The translations under genes and the position numbers were made by a program. This document shows positions 48,175 to 60,439 of a DNA stretch of 64,000 nt, one piece after another. Each line of letters starts with the position of its first letter. The stretch's first letter is position 1. Source of the stretch: Warburgia ugandensis. Taxonomy: Eukaryota > Streptophyta > Magnoliopsida > Canellales > Canellaceae. Under the pieces are notes generated by a model. The model was not told the DNA's origin and did not search any database. It saw only the letters and a program-made list of their open reading frames with translations. Location: assembly GCA_035236585.1 (NCBI GenBank), contig CP141127.1, forward strand, positions 75,435,495 to 75,499,494, given 5' to 3'.

Positions 48175-49240
48175 TTACTGGGGGTTGGCGCATTCCTGCG
48201 GGAGGCCTTGAGGAAAGCGATTCACATCGTTACAGTAGTTGTAGATCATGTAATTCTTTTGGCCCCATCTCATCTTCCCTTGGAACCAACCATTGCGAGG
48301 AGGTTTCTTAGCGCAAGATGAGGAACCTGGTTTCCATACGCAAGCATCGGCTTTGAAGTTTCTATAGGATGCAGTGAAAGGTGCTTGGCTCCAATCAGTT
48401 TTGAAGAGTCCACCTCTTGTTGCCCAATCATCTGCCGTCCAAAGACTCGAGTAGATCCTCGTAGGTTTGTCCTCTAGATAGGGTATGCCACTCGACTCTA
48501 TGTTCTTGAATTCTCTAATCGGAGTGCCATCGACATAGAAGCTGAAAGCAGTTGAATAAAATATGAAAGATTAATGAGATTAATTAAATAGATGAAATGG
48601 TGTTTCATGATATATGAGATGAACTAGCATTGGATTAAGGAGATTCAAGTACTAACACAACGTGTCGGGGGCTCCATAAGATGGAGTAAGTGTGGAATGC
48701 TTTGGTGGGGTCAAACCATAGATAGAATTGCTGCTCCCTATTGCCTTTTCCTTGGCTGAATATATTTGTGTGAAGGACGTACGGATATCCGGTCAGGTTA
48801 CCAAGAAATTCGAAGTCAATTTCCGCCCAGTCTGCTCCTTGAGATGATAACTCCAACAACAATTAGTAAACTGATATTAGTCGCAACAGCAAAACTATGA
48901 TAAATCTAATTACAAATTGATGTTAGAAGAAGTAAACAAACAGAGACACACGTAATAGGCCGTCACAGTTCCAGCCGAGTTGCCGGGGACGAGCTTCAGC
49001 TGCATATCAATCTTTCCGAACATGTACTGATTCTTGGATTGGAAGCCAGAGCCAGAGGCCTTGTCAAGAGAGTGTCAAGTGTTTGCCACTGTCTAGTATC
49101 TTAGCCCGCTCGTCGCCCCACGTGATGTCGAAGTCGCGGTAGAAGTTGCCAGCTGAGACGACCACTAGAGAGCTTGCTAACAGCAGAACCACATAATTGA
49201 CAATAGAATTTGAAGAAGAATTAAAAGAGGCCAAGAGATG
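48175..49240 (-). pseudogene. XTH-C: broken xyloglucan endotransglucosylase
   Basis: Exon 1 is about 49240-48952, exon 2 48850-48657 (194 bp, as in XTH-B) and exon 3 48541-48175. Introns are about 101 and 115 bp, with donors GTGTGT and GTTAGT. The catalytic motif [13 protein letters not shown] and the C-terminal [17 protein letters not shown] are intact; exon 3 is open and shorter than in XTH-B because the linker before the C-terminal RWGQKN segment is reduced. Exon 1 has no in-frame ATG at the signal-peptide position (it reads [11 protein letters not shown]), and it loses 2 bp at TLS-LDK near 49072, causing TGA. It was therefore an XTH22-25-like gene that is now unlikely to make enzyme. Asp before the nucleophile is Ala here, so catalysis may already have been altered. 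Confidence 0.82.
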
Positions 49241-51055
49241 GCAATTGTGATGGAAGTAGCCTATTAGTGCATGCTCCTTTGATAGGGGTGGAGGTAATTA
49301 GAAGGCTATTGGAAGCTTCATGTCACGTAGTAATAATATCATGAGCTAGCATACTGATTGTTGGACTTCAAAATGTATGATTATCTCACTCATTTCAAAT
49401 CAGGAGGAATGGTATCCTCGAGCACAAGCACATGGCAAGTTGTCGTGTCGCATGCTGCCACTTCTACAGCATACATACATACATGTGTGTGTGCCCGCCT
49501 TTGTTATGTCCATCTGATCTAGGACTTTAGATATTTACTAGTCCAGAAATGATGCCGCTCCAATGATTCTGGCATCTGTAAATATTTACTTATGATAAAT
49601 GGTAATGGACGGTTAGAAACATTGCATTAGTAACTATTTACATTCAATGAGCCAAAATACAGTTTTTTTGGATGTTAATATTGTCCATCATTGCGATTTT
49701 GGGATACAAGATATCCAAAAAGTAAGAAATTTGGATCAATAGAGCGTGAGACCATCATGGAACAGTGGAGTGCCACATGATAACATAAGATTCCTCTTAC
49801 ATAAGTTATGACGGTAACGCGGTTTGTGCTGGAGTCGATGACTTGTAGCATAAACTACATTATGGCTGTGTTTTCGTGTGGCCTCCTCTCGGCTCTTTTC
49901 CCACACCGACGTCCGAAGACTGTCCTTAGATTCAGCGCCCACAACAACCAACGACCTTGTTGTTTTCTCTTAAATCTGGTACTTTATATATTGGCCAGAA
50001 GACAGAAAATCAGGGACTTAGCTGGCTAGCAAATCAAACACGGTCCTTGTATCTTCCGGTTGTAATGTCTGCATAAATTAAAGGGAACTTAGTGGAGTTC
50101 AACGACGTGTGTCACCGTTCTGAAAGTACACGTTTAGTCGGGCGGGTGAAACTATAAGTAGGGTCCAGAATTTGGGTGGATTGAACCACTCATCTTTTGC
50201 CTCGTCGGCCCTTAGATAGTTAGATATCAGCAAGTAACCTTTCACCGAAAAATCCAAACCCTTCGATTGCTCAATGTGTTTCCGTATTACACCTTAGAAC
50301 AATAAAAGGTGGGATAATCGACTGAATAATATTTTTAGGACAACAATTATCTAAAGGCCAGATCCAAAGGATGAATATTTGAATACTCTAAGATCTTGGA
50401 GTCCGCTAGCATTTTAAGCCATTGGAATAAACTTTTGCCTGGTCTGTTGGACATTTTTTGAGTGCAATATAAAGGTTACAAATGGAGCCAGCTAAATTAT
50501 AATAAACAAGATTCTAGAAATAAAGCATGCAAATATAGTAAGTTTATAACTTCATATTAACCTCAAAGAAATAATATATGTTATATTCAAATGAATTGAA
50601 CCCACATGTCGATGATTTCCATGTTAATACGATAGCTCCATACATCATACAAAGGTCATCCACCCATGTCAAATAGATAAACGAAGCCCGCTGATCAAAG
50701 TTGTAATTTGTTGCGGTTTTTCCCGTTAAAGCTAGGATCTTGCATAGCATGATGTTGATTTTAATTGGTGAACCACCAGACCAATGGCCATAATAGCAAC
50801 GCATATATGCCGCAGATATAGCGAAAGGGGCAATCAAGCAATTAAGAGATCATTCCATATATGCAAGTGATTACAAAATGTGAAAAGTCTTCCTTTGGCT
50901 GAAGATACAATAGTTAAGTGGACAGACACATAGGAGTATGACACATTTACTAGGAAATGAAGGAAAAACACAAAGAGGTGAGGAATTTTTATTGAATACC
51001 AAAGAAGAGCCTGACTTACATGCCTGTTCCAGCTTAAGTGATCTATAAGACCTTT
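49241..51055. other. Intergenic DNA between XTH-C and XTH-D
   Basis: No recognisable gene. Open frames of 70-97 codons here lack family motifs and are probably chance. Confidence 0.55.
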
Positions 51056-51104
51056 GGAAATATAGATATACTTTATAAGACCTATAAAGGATATCTATAT
51101 TTCC
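51056..51104. repeat. Inverted repeat downstream of XTH-D
   Basis: GGAAATATAGATAT and ATATCTATATTTCC are perfect 14-bp arms around a loop of about 21 bp that is itself nearly self-complementary. It lies 24 bp past the XTH-D stop on its 3' side and could form a hairpin in the transcript's trailer. Confidence 0.7.
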
Positions 51105-51544
51105 AATAGTCACGAATTCCTCTATAATCAGCTCGAGCATTCTGGAGGCAGCCCTCTAGGGAAGCGTTTCAAATCAGTGCAGTAGTGGTAGATCATGTAT
51201 TTCTTCTGAACCCATCTCAGCCTCTCTTGAGTCCTCGAATCAATCTCTTGAGATAGCCAATCCTTGTTAGATGAAGACAAGGACCTGTTTGAAGTACAAG
51301 AAGATGATCCTGAAGACCACATACAGGCATTAACGATGATGTTTCTGCAAGAGGCAGTAAATGGCGACTTTGACCAGTCAATTTTTATAAGACCCCCTCT
51401 CGTCGCCCAATCATCTGCATTCCAGAGGCTTGAGTAGAGCCTCATAGGCTTCTCATTTGGGAACAGCACACCTCTCGAATTCAAATTCTTGAACTCTGTG
51501 ATCGGAGTGCCGTCGACCAAGAAACTAAGAAAGCGACCGAATAA

Positions 51545-52640
51545 ATGTAGGACAGATATAAACACCATTGAATTGATGAAGATGATAAAACGCACATGTT
51601 ATGAATAATTGTAAGAAAGGTAAAAACACTATTGAATTGATGAAGATGATAAAAGGCACAGATTATATCAAAGGGTACTGATATGTGCGCCCCCTTTTTT
51701 CATGGGCCTCTTAATAAATGATACAAAGGCTATTATTTCGTGTGGCTTCAGATGTCTGAAGATCTAAACCGTTGGCAATGCTTTCCTTTAATTGACTTGG
51801 TGAGTCATGTTCCAAAATTCTCATTCACTGGATCATCCGACCCTCTGTTTTTTAGTAAAAAATAGGTGGTAAAGAGTTTCACCATTCATTTTACAACTAG
51901 AAGTTGCAGTTGATACAATCACTCAATGGATGAAAATTTCAAAGCATAGCCCATCTAAGCTAAGGGAAGCATTGTCAACAGTTTGGATCTTTAGAAATCT
52001 AATCCTAAGTAAAGTTATAACCATTCAAATAATTTTATGGAGGGGTTCACAAGAGAAAACAAAAGGTATATCTATTATATTTTAAGCTAATCATGTTTTT
52101 CTTAAGCACTTAGAACCCTATTTTGTCTTATGACATGCAAGCAGAGGCTTAAGTAGAGGCTCATGGGCTTCTCATTTGAGAACTAAACACCACTCGAATT
52201 CAAATTCTTTATGTGATCAGGGTGATGTTAACCAGGAAACCAAGAAGGCAACCACATAGATGTAAGAAAGATAGAAACACCATTGAATTGATGAATATGA
52301 TAATCACACATTACATGAAGGGTACAAAGTATGCCCCTTGTTTTTCTTCATAAGCCCTCCAATAAATAATAGGAAGGGCTATAACTTCATGTCCACCTAG
52401 ATGCCTTAAGATCTAGACCATTGACAATGCTTTCCTTGCCTCAAATGAGTCATGCCCTAAAATTCTTATTCACTGGATGTTCCTAGCCTCTATTTTTTTG
52501 AGTTGAAAATTGAACAATAAAAAGGTTTACCATCATTCATTTTACAACTAGAAGTAGTTGTTGCGAGGATCACCTAATGGATGAGAATTGCAGAGCATAG
52601 CCCATCTCAGCTAAGAGCAACATTGTGAGCTTGACTCTTC
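51545..52640. repeat. Tandem duplication in XTH-D intron 2
   Basis: Two diverged units about 720 bp apart. 52139-52240 matches the 5' part of exon 3 (51418-51524), for example CTCGAATTCAAATTCTT. 52255-52640 matches about 51540-52000, including ATTCACTGGAT and TTCATTTTACAACTAGAAGT. A smaller duplication of about 72 bp (51548-51594 and 51612-51660) is inside the first unit. The exon copy is degenerate and not used. Confidence 0.75.
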
Positions 52641-53109
52641 AGAAATATCAACCCATGAAATTATAGACGTTCGTATTATTTTATTGAGGAGCTTATGAGG
52701 AAAAATAAGGGACCATATATAACTAACCTAAGTGAAGTAATAGATCCATGTTTGAGGATTTCATGCAGGGACTAGGAGGGGATAAGGACTCACATTATAG
52801 TCTTGGGGTTCCATAAGATGGAGTACGTGTGGAAGTCTTTTGTGGGATCAAACCACATATAGAATCGCTGCTCTCTGTACCCCGTTCCTTCGGTGAACAC
52901 ATTAGTTTGGACAATATAAGGATCCCCGCTCAGGTTTCCAAGGAACTCAAAGTCTATCTCATCTTGGTTCGGCCATGTAGATGTTAGCTGCAAAAGCCAC
53001 AAGTTCAATGATTGTCACTCTATGGACTTGAGTTATCTAATCTAGTTCTCTCCAACATTGAGCTATAAATCAGTTCTAATCAATTATTCGGCAAATGAAA
53101 TATAAGAAT

Positions 53110-53185
53110 ATATATGGCTGTCCCACTAGCATAGTGGCACAAGAAGTTTCTCATCACAGGTGACGGGTCCAAGTGATCATAAGTG
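53110..53185 (+). repeat. Possible tRNA-derived SINE head
   Basis: CTAGCATAGTGGCACAAG resembles a Pol III A box and GACGGGTCCAAGTG a B box, spaced about 40 bp apart, as at the head of plant SINEs. No second copy or tail was identified. Confidence 0.3.
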
Positions 53186-55261
53186 TGAATAAAATATTAA
53201 AGGAAAAAAAAAAGAAAAGGGAAAAAAAGGGCATGACCATGAAGACAAATATATCCAAATATTGTCCCTTATGACAACGAAGCTTCTTTGTGTGAATAGC
53301 CATAAAGCTGCTCTATTTAATGAAGCTGTTCCGTTTACTATATTTAACAACCAAATGCATGTATAAGTATCTAAATTATATATAAAGCTAGTACCCCTCA
53401 CAATACCGTTCACAGATTCAAAATAAAAAATAAAAAAAATGCCAAGGTTGGAGTACTTTTGGGATATTGAAAATGAACAGTTTTATCAAAATGCTAAAGG
53501 AAGTACTAGAAAAAAATGTAAAAAGTAGTGGGTAGTACACAGGTATCAACATATGGAAGGATATGTGAAAAAAGAAAGTTTTGGTGGTTGGGACCATAAG
53601 GTGCCTCTCCTCAAAGTTCAAGGTTGCATATTCTTCCTTATCAAAGAGATTTCAAGTAGATTTATGCATCGGTATAAATTTATATTATGTTCTAGGTAGT
53701 TTGCTTCAAAATTCATGGCTGTGGCAAAAAAAGGAAGGCTTAAATTACAGCAGTCGAGAATAACTTTCACTAGCGAATAATTTTTGTCACTAAAGGCAGA
53801 CAAGCGACATCAAAGGTATTTTTGCTAATCTCCAACTTAAAACCTTTTTGTCCAACTCTTACACGCATACGTACATGCGCCGGTGCCCTTATTATATAGT
53901 ATCAGAATATAGGCGTCTTGATTTATTTTTCTTAAAAATAGATTTGTGGTAGTGATAGGGCTTACACGGCCCCATATTATATTTCTCCTAGGAATAATAT
54001 AGTCAAGGGACTGGACTTAGAGCCATTCATCTTGCGGACCCAAATGCATGGGCGATGGGCCTATCTTAGTTCGCGAGAAAATCCAAACTGGAGCTTTTAG
54101 GAGCATCTCTCGTTGATTTCACTTTCTAAGTGTGTTTTATCACTTACAAAACAAATGTTCTAATGAGGCTACTCCGAAATATTTACTCATGGGTGGGGCA
54201 AGCTCTTCTACTTTGGTTCATGGTTTCTCTTGGCTATATGGTTCATCCAAGAGAGAAATCAAGCTTCAAGAAATAGTGAATGGTCTTATCAATATATAGA
54301 TGTATAACTCCCCAAGAATTTCAATTGCGCTTATTATTCATTTATCACTGTAGGAATTGGTTTCAAGCTTTTCTTAGCCCCTTAAGTCTTTTCTAATGTG
54401 ATAAAGTTACACAGTGTCTATTTTTTCTTTGATAAAAAGGAGTATTTCCATGTGTTTGCTTGGTATCATGTTCATATAGTCATATTAAATAATTGCGGTC
54501 AATTGCTTTTCTGTCCATATAATGCATACAACTCTAGTTGCTCATTGGGCCAATTCAATGGCTGTATACAAATTAGCATTTTTTTATCCCTCTGACTTGA
54601 AAACCAGTATATTTCTAAGCAAAGAACTATCAAGGGTTTGAATCCCTCTCTCCTTTTGCTTGTTGAATTAATTTCTTTTTTTATTGGTTTGACCTGGCCT
54701 AGTGTCATAAAGGGGATTGCCTCGGCTAGATGGGATAGACAAGCTATGAAAAGGAAAAAAGAAAAAGAAAAAAGAAGAAGATAAATAAAGATAAATGAGT
54801 TGAAAAAAAGAAAGAAAAAGAAGTAGAAAGGAATACTTTTTAAGTATGACTTAATCTTACCTTACCTAAAAGCAGGTCTAATGGAATCAAATTGATTTCC
54901 ATTTCATACATTTTACTATTTTAGTTCAATTGAAGATCATATTTGTTAAAAAGGCTCACATGCCAATCCATAATCCAATTCGTTAAAATTTATTAGTATG
55001 GTTTCGAATAGGATTTTACTTCTATCTTTCATAATTAATCCAATCTAATCCATTGAGCTCAGTTCAAATTATTTTAGATATTATATAATATATTGTTCTG
55101 AGGTCCAATTACTTAGATTAATCAAGCACAAGAACAAGATTTTGGAATGCTTTTATTCTTAGTAATCTTGATTATTGGCTTAGTCCAATTTTTTTATTAT
55201 AGACCAAGGAACAAAATAGTGATATCAGTCAACCGAAGCCTAAATCGGCCATATTAGGGCA

Positions 55262-55415
55262 TCTACGTACCGGAACTGATAACATTCAAGATTATGCAGG
55301 ATTATACATGAAAGATCCCTTTTTGGCTCTCTCTTCAGCCCTATGTCTGTTATACCTAGGAGGTTTTCCTCCACTAGCAGGTTTTTTCAAAAAACTTCAT
55401 CTATTTTGGTGTAGA
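55262..55415 (+). pseudogene. ndhB: Plastid ndhB fragment in nuclear DNA
   Basis: The translation reads [20 protein letters not shown], then [20 protein letters not shown] and FKKLHLFWC, which I recognise as a mid-to-late part of NADH dehydrogenase-like subunit 2 (NdhB) of the chloroplast complex. Sequence upstream of 55262 and downstream of 55415 no longer follows ndhB. Several substitutions and loss of the gene ends make it a non-functional transfer. It lies on the plus strand inside XTH-D intron 1. A route through the mitochondrial genome cannot be excluded. Confidence 0.85.
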
Positions 55416-55892
55416 ATATCAAAGATTGGTTGTAATGGGTATATCGACATAATTTTCCTTTATGAAATAGTGTGGTCCTATAGTTGGACCATATTTGATA
55501 TTTAATAGTATATTTCTATTTAACGATATTTTATATCATTTTTCATGTATTTGTTTCTACCTAAAAGCGTGGTGTGAGGCGTGGTGTGAGATTTTTGTGT
55601 TAAATTATTAATAGTTTTTTGCGGTTCTGTCAAGTACATTGGTTAGCTGTATGTTTGCGTTCTTTTTCTTCTTTTTTTCTTTTATGTGGCTATTAATATA
55701 AAATATCATACAAACAGATAAGTTAAGTAGATGTATAGAAAAATGTGCCCAACAGAAGAAATTAAGACTAAACTTTACTTATTTCCAATAAGACTAGTAA
55801 TTAACATTGATGCTAATATAACAATCCAAAACCAAAATAGAAATGAAAACTAGTTTTTCTTAAAAAACAGCGTCTTCTTTCATCAAAAAGTA

Positions 55893-55894
<2 letters not shown>

Positions 55895-55923
<29 letters not shown>
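55895..55923. repeat. (CA)n microsatellite
   Basis: About 14 CA units in XTH-D intron 1. Confidence 0.95.
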
Positions 55924-55925
<2 letters not shown>

Positions 55926-58275
55926 ATAAGTCAAAAAAGCTAACTAATTATATTTTTATTTTATTTCAAGAGGTAATCACACACACTTGCATAGTAGTCA
56001 CCTTGGTGACAGACTTCTCCTTGTACCACTACTTACATTTAATTTAAAAATAGTTTTTAATAGCTAATTAAATGCGAGAATGCCTCACTATGCTATGCTG
56101 ACCATCCATTTCAATTGGTATGATCAAAGACCATTCAAGAATCTTAAGATGCTTTCATATGGTGGCAAGCATATGGACCATCACATAAAGTACATCGTGA
56201 CCCAACATTTGCATACATCCCTAACTAGCCAATTAATTGGCCATGCATAAAATATACATAGAGAACAAAATTCTAATGCTCGACTACCCATGATTTTACA
56301 ATGTTATTTTAAAATTTTTAGACCATCTTCTTGTTCCTTATGACATGGATTGGATTAATGGAGAAGATTTAGTCAATCAAGAAGGGCCTGCAAAAAGCAT
56401 TAGTTTGGATCACAAAATCCTAAACCTAAGGTATGCCTTGCCCACATTCTTTTGGCCCAAGGTCTCTTCTCTTTCTCCCTTGTTCCTTCTCTCCCTGTAT
56501 GTGTGGTTCGCTGTCTATTTTCACGTTTATCATTACATTATGTGGGTTTCACAATCCCTTCTCTCGCCATGTGATCGGACCAAGTGATTTCTCGTTCTCC
56601 TAGCCATGCGGGCTCATGTCGCTCCTCTCTCCCATGTGAGCCCAAATGTGTCTTCTCTTTCTCCACAGCTAGGATCCACACGATAAGATAAAAGAGACTT
56701 AAGTTTAAAGGCACAAAGGTGGAGAAGGAAAAGCCTAATACTCTAAAGGGGACTTCTGTCAATTCAAGTATAATGAAACAGTGTAAATGACGGAGTAGTT
56801 AGATTTAGGGGTTTCAATGTAAATAACTTTTTGAATCTAACTTTGATGGTATATAAGAAATCTACCTGCATTTGCATTATTCGGGTGATCGGGTGTCGGT
56901 ATAAAAAACAGATCCACAAAACAGACTAAAATAGATGAATATCGGATTTATTGTGCGACATGTCTGATATTTTGAGCTTTTTTGCCTACGAGATCCACGA
57001 AAATTTTAAAATTCCCGTCAAGATCACCAATATGTGGTATTGATATTTCAATTTTTCCGATACATTGGCCGACATTTCTGTTACATTGGTAGTATTTTGT
57101 TCCACGACAAATAAAGAGTTCACAAGTAGTTTTTATACCCTACTGATCCAAAATATACGACATACCAAGCTAACAGGAAATGGGAACAGCTAGATATTTG
57201 AATCCTATTATGATGCCAAAAATATAATGAACGACCATTTTGCCTTTGAATACAAACTAAGTAAAACAAAAAAATTCAAGGGTTTTTAGTTTGAGAATTA
57301 GATATCCAAATACTATATTTCTTTGTTCATAACATAAATGAAAATTACAAGGGCATTTTAGTCCCATAAAATTATCAATTGGATCGAATAATCTGTGTGT
57401 CATTAATTAATAATCCATATATAATCCAAATTTAGTCGAATTTTAAAAATAGAATCTAGTCCAATCCACGGTTAAGATTTTGCGGATCTATAACTAAAAC
57501 CAGATGTGGAGCCCAGTTGTATGCTGATTAAAATCATTTACAACATCTTAGGTAGTCCATGAACCAAAAATCTTGTCCGTTGAATGATCCTAATTACAAT
57601 TAGAAAAAAATTGACTGTGTGGAAAGTTCAAAGGAACGCCTGTTAATCTTAATTGATAAAGGGTCAGGATCGTCTGAGAGAGGATTTTAGATGTTCCCTA
57701 TGTAGAATGAGTATCACCAACAATCTGGGACCCACACAAATATTTAGCTAGCAGAGACCTGAAAGTTGGTCCTTTTTTTCTGATAGAATTAAAAAATTAT
57801 CTTTGCTCATTGGCTCCATAACTTTGTAACTCTTCTGGAACTGTAGCAGCAATAAGAGGAAGATAAAAATAATGGTTTCAGCAACCAAAACAAAAGATTC
57901 TGTTTCTTCCCGAAACAGAAACTGAGCATATATCTAGACGGGGAATGAAAACTCACATAGAAGGCAGTAACAGTGCCAGCTGAATTCCCTGGTACAAGCT
58001 TCTACTCCATATCGATCTTGCTAAACAGATATTCCTTTTTCGATCGAAAACCAGAACCAGATGCCTTATCCAGGGACATCGTAAGCAGTTGTCCGTTGTT
58101 TAATATCTTAGCTCGATCACCACCCCAGTTGATTTCGGCTTCTTCTCGGAAGTCACCAGCAGAGGTAACCGTTAGAGAGCTAGCCACAAGCAAAACCAGA
58201 AACATGACCGAAGGACTAGACATTTTTGCATGCAGATAGAGAAATGGGAGGACATAGAAGAGTTGGATGGTCCGA

Positions 58276-58284
58276 GATATATAC
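58276..58284 (-). promoter_or_regulatory. Possible TATA box of XTH-D
   Basis: GTATATATC on the minus strand lies about 55 bp upstream of the XTH-D ATG, closer than in XTH-A and XTH-B. Confidence 0.45.
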
Positions 58285-60439
58285 GGAGTCTGAGTCCGTT
58301 ATACAGGGAAATGCATGCGTGCGTTTGCTTCTCTGTAAACGGCTCCATCGAACTGCGCACAGCTGGTAGCTAGGGTATTATCGAAACAGCTGTCCATTTC
58401 TTAGTTTTAACTCCTAATGTGGAAATTTGAAGTGTTTAATTGCTTCTTATCCTTTGTATTTATGGATGTTATGTAACTAGAAATTTGGTATTTTGGAGAC
58501 AGTGGTCTTCGAGAAGTTGAGTCTCCAAGGCGCCTGTTCTGCGTTCGGGCGGTTAGCCAATCCGGCAAATTCAGATCATTCTGATGTTGGATAGAAGGAT
58601 TTTAAAATACAGGAATGAATCATAGGGCTCGATTCTACCCACTTTCGCATAATGGATCCCACCAATATTTGATTAGACCAGTCTATCTGAGTTCTCTTGC
58701 TGCAGACATCTGTATAGCCCGTGATAGGGTTATTAGCATCAGAAAACTGTGCTTCTTACTTTAAACACTGTTTCCGATGCACTCGATTTAACTTGACTTA
58801 TGTTAAGGGGTTTTCCCAAGAAAAATGACAGTATAACGTGCAACACTTCGACAAGCTGCTGTGCACTAATCCACTTTTGCATGATAGAAGATAGGAACAG
58901 GCTTCTTAATTCTTTAACTCCTTGCAATCCTTCCTTTTGAGATAGTAGTTCGATTATCATATAGGGAGGCAGGAGAGAGTTTTTCTTGGTGCACCTAGTG
59001 CACGATTTGGGCATACCAAGCGAAGGCCAAAAAATGAAAAGTGAGCTCAGTTTTTTATTATTATTCAAGTTATTCATCAAATTCGCCCTCTCTTAAGAGG
59101 GTTTTTTTTTTTGTACACCTGATGCATGGTAATATGGTGTCCTGACTGGTGACTAAAAATTGAAAAGTGGGCCTTTTTTTATGAAGTTTTTCTATGATTC
59201 AAGCTGTTCATGAGATTTACCCTTTCTCAGGGTAGGACGCACAACGAATGTCATCCAACAACATCTCTACGATGCATCCCCAATGGGATAAATGTTTATG
59301 GCGTTTACTCTTTGCATAAACCACCATTCAAATTTTAGCCATTGGAGGCCCACTATAGAGATGCGCATTGGATGGAATTTTCCATCCTTCCCATTTTGAG
59401 GGGAGACAAATCCAATGAATGGCTTGGATCATGGAAAAAAACTCCAAAATTTGAGCCCACCATTCAATTTTTTGGTCTCTACTTGGTACACCCAAACCAT
59501 GCATTGCATGGAGGAGGCTCTACTCCCCAATTTTAGGTATTGGGCACTAGCTTTGTTTAGCTAGGGACGTTCATTTAATTTTCCTAAATTTTAATTTCCT
59601 ATATCTTAAACATTATGGTGCTTGGATGATTCTTACTTCCAAAAACTGCGCTAACACTTTGTAATAGCGTGATTCTTCTAAATGCATATCTACTAATGAG
59701 AATTACACTATAATAAGTTGGTGTATTGAATCCTTCCTTTGGTTAATGGACACGTGCATTTGATTTCTCCTATCATGAAATTGAAAGTTGAAAAAATTAG
59801 AGAAACGGGTCTAATCAACCTCTTAACATATAAATATTGTTGACCCATTTCTTATTAATCTCAAATGGTAATGCAATATGGTATCACAGCCTTACTAACC
59901 AAGAGTTCTGAGTTTGAATCTTGAGACTTTATATTAATTTCCAATACAATATTTATGAGTTTACGACTGGGTCTATGAACAAAAGCTCAAAAAGGAGTCT
60001 TCTACTTGAACGGGTGTTTTTGGAATATAAATATTGTTTGGCCCACTTCCTATTAGCTTTAGCTTTTGGATCAAATGGAAATCCAACACAAACAAAGCTA
60101 GAATAGCAACAGTCTATAGCATAATTCCTCTCTACTTATTTGTATCTACTTATAGCAAAGTTAGACAAGTCTAGTGCATTTAGCACCTACTAAATGGAGA
60201 ATATCTTAATGAAATTAATTATATATAGATTCTCCAAAGTAAGAAAGAAAAAGAAAGAGATATCTAATTTTATATCTATTTAGAAGAAGATTGATATATC
60301 AACTCAAAGTTCTTGATTAGCATCAAATGGATTTGGGTTAAGCATTTTGTCTAGTCGGTTAAGTGACTTTTCTCATAGCCACAATTACGAAGTTCAATTT
60401 TGGGAATAATTTGGCTAGGAAAACGATCATAAAATTTGG
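58285..60439. other. Intergenic DNA, no gene seen
   Basis: No recognisable coding sequence. A diverged tandem pair lies at about 59030-59110 and 59150-59230 (TGAAAAGTG(A/G)GC..TTATT(A/C).AAG(T/C)T.TTCAT). Around 59878-59925 a GGTATCACAGCC..GAGTTTGAATCTTG stretch and around 60353-60405 a GTCGGTTAAGTG..GAAGTTCAATTTTGGG stretch look like tRNA-related SINE pieces, at low confidence. Confidence 0.45.

Larger units (their letters stand above)
51128..58223 (-). pseudogene. XTH-D: XTH with one nonsense codon
   Basis: Exon 1 is 58223-57957, exon 2 52987-52794 and exon 3 51524-51128, giving 858 bp or 286 codons in phase, with GT..AG introns. Intron 1 is 4969 bp and holds a plastid ndhB fragment. Intron 2 is 1269 bp and holds a duplicated exon 3 piece. 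The signal peptide ([16 protein letters not shown]), [16 protein letters not shown] and the C-terminal [13 protein letters not shown] are intact. The only obvious lesion is TAG at codon 74 (58004-58002), where relatives have Leu in [11 protein letters not shown]. The stretch after the signal peptide is also unusual ([14 protein letters not shown], where others have [14 protein letters not shown]). It could be a recent pseudogene, an allele with a stop, or a sequence error. Joining exon 1 to exons 2 and 3 across 5 kb is an inference. Confidence 0.75.

Noticed and set aside
50544-51140. Minus-strand frames of 97 and 89 codons between XTH-C and XTH-D
   Set aside because: They have no recognisable domain, no splice or promoter context, and part overlaps the XTH-D trailer.
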